A DNA stretch of 64,000 nucleotides from Paralithodes platypus (Eukaryota; Arthropoda; Malacostraca; Decapoda; Lithodidae): the NCBI GenBank assembly GCA_032716605.1, contig CM064480.1:40040791-40104790 (forward strand), read 5' to 3'. Shown here piece after piece: positions 1-10,217 of this stretch. Below the pieces are notes generated by a model. The model searched no databases, was not told where the DNA came from, and saw only the letters and a list, made by a program, of their open reading frames with translations. A program made the translations under genes and the position numbers. The first letter of the stretch is position 1. Every line of letters begins with the position of its first letter.

Positions 1-392
1 TTGCTGTCATAGGGTTCTTAACTAATACTGCCACTCCACCTCCCCTTTTACCCTTTCTATCATTTCTCCATATATTATATCCTTCACTAAACACTATGTT
101 GCTGTCAAAGTCCTGGTTCAGCTTTGTCTCTGTCAAACAGACTATCTGTGGTTGGTCTTTTCTTAATATATTATCTAACTCTACCTTTTTACTGTTTATT
201 CCATCTATATTAGTGTAGTAGCACAGTATATTTGAATCCACCTCCTTGTTTCTCTTCCCTCTCTGCCTCCTACCAGGTTCACCTCCTCCTCCTCCATCCC
301 TTCCCTGACCCATTCCACCTCCCCCACTAATTCTATTCTCCTCCCCCCTCTCTCTCCCTCTGTTCCACCCTCTCCACCACATCCTGGCTCTC
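1..392 (-). mobile_element. LINE fragment: endonuclease N-terminal part (CR1/L2 group)
   Basis: Read on the minus strand, about 235 down to 1 encodes the start of an exonuclease-endonuclease-phosphatase type endonuclease: YTNIDGINSKK, then CLTETKLNQDF, then the glycine-rich RGGGVAVLV motif. The same order occurs in the A and B LINE families at 11-38 kb (SNVDGL, ETKL, GGGV), but this copy is a distinct family. About 236-392 encodes a low-complexity Glu/Gly/Arg-rich stretch that resembles the ORF1-ORF2 linker of family B. The element runs off the left edge. Its right edge meets DIRS-A sequence at about 393, near a tandem copy of TTAGTATCAC. The frame is broken near 235, so this is a dead fragment. 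Confidence 0.75.
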
Positions 393-1882
393 TCTTAGTA
401 TCACTTAGTATCACTAAAATGGATCGGTTAACTAACTGAATGACCAAGTCGTTCATCCCACCCTACCAAGGTGCACCCGCCGGGTGAGATGTCAAAACGT
501 TAACCCCATAAGTTCCTGTCCCCACTTCTTTGTAAAAGATCGCCGGGGAGGAAAGCCCTTAACAACAGCTAGGTTTTTCCTGTGGTTTGTAAAACCGGGT
601 AGAAAAACTTCATAACATATGTCCGCATGAACAATGTTAGATGGGTACAGCCAATCCGCCGGGATTCAAAGGGAGCCTGAAAACAGGCACCAACACAGAG
701 ACGCAGTCCTGGAGAGCCACAGACACCTCATCGCCGGGGACACAAGCCTGTGTTGAAACCACGCGTGGCCCAACACGGCTCTCGGCCGGGTTTTTTCATG
801 GTGTAACCGAGAAAAAAAACCCCGGAAAGTAACCCACCCCGTTCAGAAACCATCTGAACGCACATAGGACCCGAGAGAAAGCCAAGCACGACTAGCCTAG
901 GGTCCACACAATAATCCGTGGAATTAGCCAATACACAACTAATCCAGGAAACATACATAGTCCGTGGAATTAGCCAATACACAACTAAACCCGGATACAC
1001 ATGACACAGTTGGACATATTTATAAAATAAATAATAACACTTGTAGCTACGAGAAGCTGGCTAGGCCTAAGTAGACGGCATAAGAAATGTTGAAATATAA
1101 ACAAAAAACACTGGAAATATAACAACAGGAACCACCGCCAACACACCACTGTAGCAAATACTTCCGGCAAAGGGAAGACTGACTCGGGACCCAGAAAAAA
1201 CTTCACTAAGTGAAGAAAAATACGCTGGGAACGTCAGTAAGCAACGCTTACCTCATCAGAAAGATAAAAGGCAGCATAACTAACGCGTAATGAAAGCCGC
1301 CTGCATCACAAGCTAACTCAACTGTGAAAAGTTCACAAGTCCACAACAGGACCACGAGGGTACATCCGAAATAGATGCCCCAAACACACGACCCAAAATA
1401 CACTGCACTGCGGGCAACCAGCCCAGGACACTCCTGCTACGCATATCCTAACCTTACTCGATACATCCCGGAGTAAACAAATGAGAAAAACTCACTAGGG
1501 ACGCAGCAAATGCGGAACCAGCGGAGCGTGGGGAGACACGTCCGGGCAGGCTGAGCGCAGAGCAGAGAAGAAGGAAGAATGACGCCTGAATCAGCGTCTG
1601 GTCAAAGATCCACACAAGTACATCCACGATATGATGGAAAGCTTATTGGATAGTTATTCTTATTTTCTTTTTGTTTTTATTTTTTACGAAGTTTTTTCGT
1701 AGTGAGAACCCAATTCATAATGACTGAAGCCATGAGTGAGGTCGCGTGCGCTCATGATGAAGGCTCCTTTGATTTTAAATGCTCTGCGCGGTAGATTCAA
1801 ACTACGGCGGATTAGTGTTTGAAGAGGATGCCTTATGTAATAGGCATGTTCGTCAATGATGGAGGGGCCACTAATAAATTGG
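393..1882 (-). mobile_element. DIRS-A element copy 2, 5' leader and terminal repeat only
   Basis: This stretch matches 52290-53803, the 5' leader and right terminal repeat of the full DIRS-A element, over its whole length with scattered small differences. Shared landmarks are GCACCCGCCGGGTGAGA, the repeated AATTAGCCAATACACAACTA and the terminal GCCACTAATAAAT. It therefore points the same way, with the 5' end at the right. No coding part is in this window; the homology stops at about 393, where the LINE fragment begins. It is non-coding apart from chance frames. Confidence 0.85.
1570..1882. repeat. DIRS-A inverted terminal repeat (copy 2, right end)
   Basis: Nearly identical to 53493-53803 and the reverse complement of 45175-45485. 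It starts near AATGACGCCTGA and ends in GTTCGTCAATGATGG followed by GGGGCCACTAATAAAT. The terminal motif resembles that of DIRS-B and of the 3.3 kb terminus. Confidence 0.85.
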
Positions 1883-2268
1883 TACTCTTTGGAAAAATAA
1901 ATATGAGTGCCTAAAAGTAGTGAAACAGGCTACTATAAAAGTTTGTACCCTGTATATGTATTTTACATCACAAAATTATGTTATCAGCTATAAACATTTG
2001 GTGTTTAACACTGAAAATAATGCATATATCTGTCTTGAAGGCAAATACTGTATGAAAAAGCACTCTTGATTGAATAATGTGAGGCATTAAGAATTCCACC
2101 ATCTCATAGAAGGTTTTGATGGTAGGTACTGAAGGTATTGCAGTTGATATGGGAAGAACCATCTATTTTCTACAATATGTGATAAATTAATGAGTAACTT
2201 AGCAGTGATTGGTTATGAAAGTAACCCCTGGCCTGGGCACAACTATGGGGAGTTCAAGCAAAGGGATA

Positions 2269-2755
2269 AAATGGAAGTGAAGAAGTCCTTGCATGACAGT
2301 GTGGTAATCCCGACACTGACTTACGGAAGCGAAGCATGGACGTTGGTTGAGAGACTCAGACCAAGAGTGAGAGCAGTGGAAATGAATTACTTAAGGAGTG
2401 CGTGCGGAGTTACATGGAGGGATAGACAGACTAATGAGGAAGTAAGAAGGAGGTGTGGTGTGGAGGTAGATGTGCTGGAAAGTGTGAAAAGGAACAACTT
2501 GAGATGGTTCGGCCATACGGAACGTATGGAAAGCGAGAGAATGACTAAGAGGGTGTACGAGAGCGAGGTGGAGGGACAGAGGGGGAGAGGTAGACCGAAT
2601 ATGAGGTGGAAGGATGGAGTGAGGAACTACATGAACGAAGGCGGTGCTGGTTGGGGGGAGGGGCGTCGACTGACTGGGGACAGAGGTGCATGGGGGCGGT
2701 TCGTTCGTGGCCACCCCTTCGGGGATCACGGCGTCAGGCAATAGATAGATAGATA
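2269..2755 (+). pseudogene. RTE-type LINE 3' end, 5'-truncated insertion
   Basis: Encodes the last ~155 residues of the RTE-type reverse transcriptase found complete at 59984-62114: EVKKSLHDSVVIPTLTYGSE, then GVTWRDRQTNEE, LRWFGHTERM, and the C-terminus DHGVRQ. The stop is followed by an (ATAG)n tail, typical of RTE 3' ends. An 8-bp direct repeat GATAAAAT (2265-2272 and 2756-2763) brackets the insert and is the likely TSD. At amino-acid level it is almost identical to the 60-kb copy, so the insertion is young. It lacks the endonuclease and catalytic RT motifs and is inactive. Confidence 0.88.
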
Positions 2756-2763
2756 GATAAAAT

Positions 2764-3229
2764 TTTATGAATTTGACACTAACATAGCATTCAACACTCG
2801 AGGAAATAAATATTAGTTACAATGTTAATACAGTACACACTTTCACAGAAAAAAGGGACACTGCAGCTAAAGAGCCAAGGCTCGTATATTTAGTTGAAGC
2901 AAAGTGGTCCTGAATACACGAATGTCGGTCAGCCTGGAAAACTAAGTCCTTGCTTATTCAGGTTACAAGTGAAATACAATTACGAAAAATACATTCCCAA
3001 ACGCATAAACAACTCCCTATGCAATTAGACTCACTATGGACTAACAGCTGATGCATTTGGGAGGGGCTATGGAAACTGAGAAAGGGAGCAAGGGATTTGT
3101 GTTGTTTCCTGTTGGTCGTCGGTCGAGAGAGGTCGCTCCTGGGCAGGAGGAGGTATGAGTCAGGTTCATGGGAAGCAGAGGAAGATCGGAATGCGCTGAG
3201 GCGCGGTGTTCAAACTGTGTTATTTCTTT
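2764..3229. other. No gene seen
   Basis: Unique-looking AT-rich DNA with no convincing open frame or recognised repeat. The right part (from about 3050) may belong to the DIRS-like terminus that follows. Confidence 0.5.
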
Positions 3230-3425
3230 TCTTTTTTATTTCCTACTTTTCAGTGGCTCCGTCTCAATGACGTACCTTAGGAATGGTTATGGGGTACCCC
3301 CTAAGATGATATTGGTTCTCGACCGCCGTAATCGAGGTTAACCCGGGCTCTGAGGAGCCCGGAACGAGGCCATATTATCATAGGCCCTTACGTCATTGAC
3401 GTAAGGAGCCACCAATAAATGTTCT
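3230..3425. repeat. DIRS-like terminal sequences, third group (DIRS-C)
   Basis: Two copies of the terminal theme seen in DIRS-A and DIRS-B face each other. At 3251 is AGTGGCTCCGTCTCAATGACG. At 3380-3420 is CCCTTACGTCATTGACG followed by TAAGGAGCCACCAATAAAT. The second aligns with the DIRS-B end (TCGTCATTGACGAAGGAACC, then AATACTAAAT). I read it as a solo terminus or an internal complementary region of a related element with no coding part here. A short GC-rich palindrome (CCGGGCTCTGAGGAGCCCGG) lies at about 3342. Confidence 0.45.
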
Positions 3426-4263
3426 ATTTTATCAGTGGGATATTGACAGCGGGGACGAGAAAGATCTTGAGTTGAATCTATTCTGTGTTTGTAATCTTGT
3501 AGTAACGGGTGATGGCTGGACCTAAGGTGTGCGAGTGTGACTCTGGTTTCTCTGGAAAGCATGTTTTCTGATAGATTAATATTCGGAGGTGGAGAGTTTA
3601 GGATTGTGTTGTGTGGTCTGTTGTTGATGGTTTATTGGGTGAGGTATGTGTGTGTATATGCTTGTGTATGTTTGGTGTTTGTGGTATAGTGTATTGATAG
3701 ATAGAGAAGGTGTTTTGGAGAGCAAACTGCTTGATGCTCTCACGGTGATAAACATCGAACAAAGCAACGTAGAAGAATGCGGTTTTCACCATTCTCAAGC
3801 TGAATGAAGGTATGTGATCATGATATTTGATTAAATATTGTATGTAAAGTACAGTATATACAGAGATAAAACATCTATAAACAAGGCGTTTGCACGCCAA
3901 ATATCCCGGGTGGGGCAATTGGCGCGTGATTTAAACCCCCGAAGCCTGGGAGTTAAAAATGCTGGGCAGAGATATTGACTTACAGCAGATATACTGGCAA
4001 AACGACATGGCCTGCTACATGATTTGGGCTTTATCTAGGGGCACTCCTGTTTCCTTAATGCTAATCCAGATGTTCATGTGCGTTTCCATCTTCACTACGC
4101 TGTCGTCGGAGGCATGCCTGTTTGTGTCTAGTGTAGATGTTCCATACTCCTTAATGCATTGCAATATTTCTTCCTTTTTTTTCCCCTCTTTGGTGGATCA
4201 ACCAGTTTCCTAGCTCTGTGAAAAACACCTGTGTTAAAATTTTAATACTAACTCTTGAAGATG
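3426..4263. other. No gene seen; flank of host exon
   Basis: No reading frame here resembles a known protein. TATGTGTGTGTATATGCTTG at about 3645 is a degenerate microsatellite. If the exon at 4560 is real, this is probably upstream intron. Confidence 0.5.
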
Positions 4264-4428
4264 GACAGATTCTTTGTTGACAGAGGTAGACTGGTAATGG
4301 ATAGCTGCCTTCTGAGTGGGCAGATTCTTTGTTGACAGAGGTAGACGGGTAATGGATAGCTGCCTTCTGAGTGGACAGATTCTTTGTTGACAGAGGTAGA
4401 CGGGTAATGGATAGCTGCCTTTTGACGG
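4264..4428. repeat. 55-bp tandem repeat, 3 copies
   Basis: Units begin at 4266, 4321 and 4376 with CAGATTCTTTGTTGACAGAG and are nearly identical; the third is slightly incomplete. The array lies about 130 bp upstream of the host exon, within presumed intron. Confidence 0.9.
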
Positions 4429-4559
4429 AGAACAGAGCTGCTTGGAGGCATTTTGTTCATGGCCACCACCTATATTGATAAGTAGTGACAAGTATCAATA
4501 TTTTTATGTTCTAATTTAAAGCCGTTCAGCATTGTACAGTAAATGCGTTGTCTTAACAG

Positions 4560-4746
4560 GTGACGGAAGAGGTGTACCAAGTGCTGCGACACCGACCCTA
4601 TCAGTTCCAGTGCCGGGGGAAGGTCAAGGTCAAGGGTAAGGGTGATATGACCACATACTTCCTCATCGACCGCAAGGAACCGGTCACTATGAAGGCCGAT
4701 GAGGACATTCTTCCTCCTAAGGTCCCGCCACATCTGCAGAGCTATG
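4560..4746 (+). CDS. rut: Host exon: adenylate cyclase C-terminal cyclase domain end (rutabaga / type 1-like)
   Basis: A 187-bp exon between a 3' splice site (TCTTAACAG, 4551-4559) and a 5' splice site (GTGAGT, 4747). It starts in phase 0 and ends one base into a codon. Its 62 codons read [10 protein letters not shown], then [20 protein letters not shown] and FLIDRKEP, then a short proline-rich tail. The CRGxVxVKGKGxMxTYFL signature is the last beta-strand region of the class III cyclase C2 domain of membrane adenylate cyclases, which make cAMP from ATP. The wording is closest to what I recall of the calcium/calmodulin-responsive type 1 (insect rutabaga) group; the subtype is less certain. 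Upstream catalytic exons must lie left of the window, and I find no certain next exon. It is the only clear host coding sequence here. Confidence 0.85.
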
Positions 4747-6722
4747 GTGAGTTCTTTTGCCAACATACAAGCTTCCACGGTAAGACAGATCTTGTGTTTT
4801 ATAGGGTAACACACATATACATTATACTCATTAAACAAAACATTTCACAGTAAGACCAATCTTGTGTTTTAACATTACTGTATATTATATATCCTCTTTG
4901 GTCAAGAATCAGTGATCTTATCTCAAATTTGATTTAAATGTCAGTTCAAAAGTGAAAAGTCTCGGAGGTTGCCGAGCAGGATTGAGACAAATGGGCAACT
5001 TCTTCATACAGGTATTGATAACCTCTTTAACTAATAGTTGATTGGATATCTGGTGTCAATGAACCTTTTTGAAGTTCTGTTCTAAGGAATAATTGGAAGG
5101 CTGGGCTACGTTCTAGCATGTGCAAATACAGTTTCTACATTATTTATACGCAAATTTAGAGTACAGTATGTTTAAAATTTGACAAAATTACCTAGTCAGT
5201 CTTATGATGATTTATGACCTAGTTGTGACTTTTTTATTGGACTATCCATCCTGGTACAGTATTGTTGGTATGGAGCTGCATATAATATTTTAACATTAGG
5301 CCTATACAATTTTGCAGGAACATGGTTTAAATTTTAACAAATTTTAACTGGTAGTAAATTATGAGGCACTGACAGCTATCCATCTTTGTCTTGAACTCAA
5401 ATCCCTTAAATGTTCCTGTTATAATACTTGACTAATGATTATCTAAGCATTGCTAGTACATTTTCTGATATCTTTCCAATTTTAATAGTATAAAAGAAAG
5501 TAACGGAACTACTGGTAATATATTCAGTTATATTTGGGATTGAAAGGCTGAAAGCAAGAGGGACATATGTCAAAATGAGGTAGTTTGTCACACATTCTTT
5601 CAACTTCCTGGACATGCCTGTAGTGTGGTGAATGTCTGCCATGCCATTACTTTCTCCTGCTTGCCTTATACAGTACTCTGATTGTCAGCTGTCATTGTGG
5701 TAAGTGTGAGTCTGTGGATGATTTAATTTTAAGTGTGAGCTTTTTTATTTTATCTGTGTGAATTTGGATATTTTAATTTAATTTAGTTATAATTAAGGGG
5801 AAAAACTATTGGTGGTTGAAGTTCCTTTATTATACTCCTTATGCATTTTGGTAATTGTGGGTTATATAAAATGTTGTACTCTCGTTGGATTTAATGTCCG
5901 CTACTGGCTGAAAAAGATTTATTATATTTGTCAAGTGTGATCTACTGGGCACTGAATTTATATTGTTAGGGAGTTCTTAGAAATTTGATGTAATTATATA
6001 TTTTGTAATCAGTTTTGATGTTAAGCTTGGCTACGTACATTCTTTTAAATATTTTGCAATGTTGTATATTTGAGATGTTTTGTCTTTCTTCTTGGTGAAT
6101 GAGAAGTTATGTTTGTAACTTTTATGAAAGTTTAACTCTTGGTGAAAATGTTGTCATATAGTGATTGTTCAGTTTTGAATATGCATTAACATTAGTGTGT
6201 GAACTATTTCAATTCAGTCAGTGTATTTGATCTGGCTGCTTTATGTACGAGTTTTTATATTCTCTGTTTGTATGAGAAGTATGAAACCTTACCTACATTA
6301 TACAGGGTTAGTGTAAGGTACAGTACTTTAGGCCATATAGATTTATGTGTTTATTAAATGTTTCTAGAATGATAGTATTGCAGTGTCATCTATGGGATAA
6401 GCTATCAGAGTGAAATGTTCAGTCACTATTGTGATTACTAGTATAGCAGAGTTTGAAAGTGTTTGTATGACTATAGTGACATGCAGAATTTCCCTATACA
6501 GTACTGTACAATGTACTGTATTTCATCATCTTCAAGAAATTTTGAAAGAGATAATACAGGAAGCATAAACTGTAATTTATGATACTATGGGGAAGTTCTG
6601 CTTATTTGTGGAGGGTGAGGCAGGTGATGAAAATGGTTTACTCTAAATATCTACAGTGAAAATCCAAGGTCAAATTTAGAAATTGAAACATACCAATTTT
6701 CTGAATAGGATGCACTGTATTG

Positions 6723-6756
<34 letters not shown>

Positions 6757-7200
6757 CTTTTTTTAAATGGTGTTTTCTGTCGTCAAAAGCGTAAGTGCTC
6801 CACGTCAGCAGATTCAATAGCGCTCACATTTTTAACTATTCAAATAACATCAAGTTTCAAGTCTTAATGTATAGTAAATTTCACAGTTTGATAGGGTTTA
6901 ATAATCACCAGATATAATCAGCTTAGTGATGTTGGTCAGATCTGTGGCTCAGCCTTCTATAGAGTTACCATTAGGTATACCCAGACTAACCAATGCAAGC
7001 ATGAAAAAAGTTACTTCTAGGCCTATACAGTAAATCATATTTGTATTTACTAAGAATTATCAGTAAGTATAATGAAAAAGTCAATTCCTTATCCTTGATT
7101 TAAAGTGGGGTATACATTTGCATGATGTTTGCATACAGACGTTACAGGGGCTCTGCCATTGTTCTCTTAGATCCGTCCTCTGTTTTACCAAGACTCACAA
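4747..7200. other. Intron-like AT-rich DNA, no gene seen
   Basis: AT-rich, with many stops in all frames, frequent TACAGTACTGTA-like words and no recognised element. It follows the 5' splice site of the adenylate cyclase exon, so most or all is probably intron. Confidence 0.6.
6723..6753. repeat. (TAA)n microsatellite
   Basis: About ten uninterrupted ATA/TAA triplets inside presumed intron. Confidence 0.95.
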
Positions 7201-7455
7201 CAGTACCAACCAAACCAGTCCAGTATTTGCTCAGATCTGTGTAATCTACTGTATATGTAGGCTATAGCTCTGTAGTACACTTGAACAGTACCAACCAAAC
7301 CAGTCCAGTATTTGCTCAGATCTGTGTAATCTACTGTATATGTAGGCTATAGCTCTGTAGTACACTTGAACAGTACCAACCAAACCAGTCCAGTATTTGC
7401 TCAGATCTGTGCAATCTACTGTATATGTAGGCTATAGCTCTGTAGTACACTTGAA
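7201..7455. repeat. 85-bp tandem repeat, 3 copies
   Basis: Units start at 7201, 7286 and 7371 with CAGTACCAACCAAACCAGTC and end in TAGTACACTTGAA. They differ at about one position (TCTGTGTAAT versus TCTGTGCAAT), which indicates recent amplification. Confidence 0.95.
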
Positions 7456-7629
7456 CTAACTATAAATAATATACATATGTTAGTATACAGTACAGTACTA
7501 CTATACTGTAGTAACATAATATTAGAATAAACTTTAAATCTGGTGAATAATGTGAACAATGGATTTACATTCTGCAAGTCAATTTGATAGTAAATTATAT
7601 TACCTTATTTAGGACCAAAAACATATGTA

Positions 7630-8503
7630 CAGTGCTCCCCCACTAAATGCGCCTTCATTAAATGCGGATTCCCTATATGCGGTGGCTAATCAGAAATAAT
7701 ATATTTTAAGGACTCTGTAAACGCGGCTCGAAATTCTGTATATGCGGTTTGGCCGTTTTGATTCAAGGGGAAATACGTACTTCCCGCCATATTACCGAGC
7801 CTCGCCTACCAAAAATGAGGCCGATATCCTCCCTCCCTTCCATCACGCCCAACAGTCCTCTATCTACCGTAAATGGTGTTATATTTGTTGTTTTATTTGA
7901 TATTTCAAATGTAAAGTGTATCTTTCTTTCAGAAATGGTTATTGGGTGGGTTATCGGGTGTATGGTAGGCTAAAAAGGGGTTAGTTCGGAGGGGCTGTCT
8001 GACCATAAGCATTTATTCCCATTGATTATTTCCGGGTGGATGGGACTCGTTAGCCTTGGTCGGCAACTCATCTAGGGGAGACAACCTTATACAAATCCGG
8101 GTGGATGGGACTCGTCAGCCTTGGTTGGCAACCTGTCTAGGGGAGTAAACCTGATACAAATCCGTACTGCTTACCTAAGGGTAAGGCAGGTTAGTGGATG
8201 GATTAGCCGAAAACCACTGTAAAAAAAATAGTGCTAACAAGATACACAGAGGGCCTTGGAGTCGGACGGATCCTAAATTGAGTGGTCAATCCTGTAAGTC
8301 CTTCACTAAACTGGCTCGGGTTGTCCCTCTCACAGGGAATAGGTCCACTTGGGGGCATTCTGTGTATGGCCACCCTCGTAAGGGGAGTAAGGCGTCCGGC
8401 AATAGATAGATAGATAGATAGATTATTAACTCCACAATATGCGGATTCCGTAAATGCGGCGCATTTTGCAGCCCATATAGGCGCATCCACTGGGGGTGCA
8501 CTG
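7630..8503. mobile_element. Non-autonomous DNA transposon with TA target duplication (pogo/Tigger-like MITE)
   Basis: The left end CAGTGCTCCCCCACTAAATG and the inverted right end (reverse complement CAGTGCACCCCCAGTGGATG) form ~24-bp terminal inverted repeats. Each is flanked by TA (7628-7629 and 8504-8505), the target of Tc1/mariner/pogo transposases. Subterminal words such as ATGCGGATTCC recur in both arms. Without the nested SINE it is about 480 bp and has no transposase frame, so it must have been moved in trans. The superfamily is inferred from TIR style and TSD only. Confidence 0.8.
8031..8420 (+). mobile_element. SINE-like element with RTE-related 3' tail
   Basis: Inserted in the preceding DNA transposon and bracketed by a 7-bp duplication GATTATT (8024-8030 and 8421-8427). 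It opens with two ~73-bp tandem units beginning CCGGGTGGATGGGACTCGT. It ends GGCCACCCTCGTAAGGGGAG then GTCCGGCAATAGATAGATAG. That end parallels the 3' end of the RTE LINE in this window (GGCCACCCCTTCGGGGATCA, GTCAGGCA, then ATAG repeats). Sharing a tail with a partner LINE is how many SINEs are mobilised. I could not place tRNA-type A and B boxes with confidence. Confidence 0.72.
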
Positions 8504-8505
8504 TA

Positions 8506-9715
8506 CTGTAGATGTATTCTGAAATACAATTCTTGATGAATGTTGGCCTAACTAATGGTTGTTATTACTGGCTGTGGTCTGTCAATTACTGTATACAGTC
8601 ATTGAAACCATAAAGGTGGTTCCAAGCATCCAATGTCCTAGCAACACATTTTTTGAGAAGGCTATTTGTTTTCTTATATTTTATCCTCTTAGTTTGTAGT
8701 GTAGTTGATTAATTTTGTGTAGTGATTTTGAGTGTGAAGTTGCGAATGATGAAACTCTCCTAGCATTAGTTCTTTGATCCTTATAGGATATTCAGGTTCT
8801 CACAGTAAGACTGAAGCAATCCCTGAATCGTGATCTGGTAATTGATTCTTGTTTGGCTCAAATTTGTTCTTCGTCAATCAATGTATACTCGGATTCTAAT
8901 ATTCTGTAACAACATTGATGAAAATTGTGTACATTCCAGAGAGAAACGCACTTTATTTTGACAATCTTACGAGGTAAAATAATTAACACCTGTTAATCCT
9001 TGAAAGGCGGGTGACAGGAGTACACTCAAAGGCCTTATTTTTTTTTGCCTTCAGTGGCATCTGTAAGGAAGAGACTCACCCACACAGTTTTAGTGTGCAG
9101 CTGTTCTTAGTCAAGAGACACACTCTCTGGATTTCACCCTCACTTGGCATCCCCTATGTTTCAGTGATACTTTTCAACCCTACAAAATAGTGCAAAGCTA
9201 TATATTTAACTCATCGCCACAGCAAGATGAAGAAAACTACAGAGAAGTTTTTGGTGTCTGAAGTATGAATACCCTGATAGGGTAAAACTCTATCATTTTC
9301 CTTTAGAAGAAAAATGGGTTAAAATTTTTTAAATTTGTTTGCCATCAAGGGGGTAAAGGGTGACTGAAAACAAGTAAGGACTGTCAAGACATAGTGCTTC
9401 ATCCTTAATTTACGCAGTTAGTCATCTTGGTTGTCGATGAACTATTGAATCCGGCTGTACTGTTATTGTACTGTACATGTATATTGTAAAGTTCAACTCC
9501 TCTCCTGAACGATGCATCTTAACCCTGATCTCTCTTAATTCTATAATGCCGTACAGTAGTTCTTGTGTCTTCAAACCACTTCTGTGAAACAAATTTGGGA
9601 TGATAACTTTGATGACCTCAATTGTAGAGAGGAGTTGTTAGACCTTCCAAGTTTTATATTATCCTCCCAGCAGCCCTTACCCTCCCTTAAGTAACCGCCT
9701 TGCCCTCCCCTCCCC
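8506..9715. other. No gene seen
   Basis: AT-rich DNA without a convincing frame, TIR or LINE similarity; probably intron or intergenic. Confidence 0.5.
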
Positions 9716-9891
9716 TCCCCCCCCCCCCCCCCCCCTCCTCTCGGCATGTCCCCACCCCCCCTGGTAGCCCTGGATCATGGGTGTGGTTGGTGGAACGCAT
9801 ATTGTGTGGTTGGGCGGTGTGGCGGAACACTCCATCACCCCCCTTCCTCCCTTCGCTCCCACCCCCGCCACTACCACACCCACAACGGTAA
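9716..9891 (+). other. Poly-C tract and weak candidate exon
   Basis: A ~20-bp C run (9716-9735) and a C/T-rich stretch end in CTGGTAG (9761-9767). An open stretch follows, with a GTAAGA donor-like site at about 9886. In one frame it reads MGVVGGTHIVWLGGVAEHS followed by a Pro/Thr-rich tail. It could be a terminal low-complexity exon. However, its best frame does not match the phase left by the adenylate cyclase exon, so I treat it as unproven. Confidence 0.15.
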
Positions 9892-10023
9892 GACCACTGA
9901 TACATGATTCATATTTTGCATGTTGGTCCTGCCCTCCAGTCTTGCTCACTTTTGACCATCACGTTGTATGAGACTAGCCATCTCAAAGCTCTCACATGAA
10001 TGTTTTGAAACAAGGTCAAATGG

Positions 10024-10217
10024 GTCACACTCTGAAATGGGTATAATCAAAATAGCCACAGACCAAAATGTCCACAATCCTAAGCACGCTAGGGGTTAGA
10101 TTAAGTTAGGTTAGGTTGCACTTGGTTTATTTATTTTTTAGGTTATAGTATGGTAGGTTTGATTTAGGTAGATTTGGAGACTTACTTTTTTGGTCTGTGG
10201 ATGTTTCAGAGTGTAAC
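10024..10217. mobile_element. Small inverted-repeat element (MITE candidate)
   Basis: The left end GTCACACTCTGAAA with an inner CCACAGACCAAAA is matched in inverted order by TTTTTGGTCTGTGG and TTTCAGAGTGTAAC at the right. Total length is ~194 bp with a GGTTAGGTTAGG-like core. I found no clear TSD, so the class is unknown. Confidence 0.5.

Noticed and set aside
2391..2741. Minus-strand Pro/Ser-rich frame over the RTE fragment
   Set aside because: The same antisense frame appears at the 60-kb RTE copy; it is a shadow.
4264..4428. Regular repeats considered as a CRISPR array
   Set aside because: The 55-bp units are adjacent with no unique spacers, and the DNA is eukaryotic. The same reasoning applies to 7201-7455 and 40-41 kb.
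9677..9971. Overlapping Pro/Gly-rich frames on both strands
   Set aside because: They come from the poly-C tract; only the plus-strand piece with splice-like borders was kept, at low confidence.
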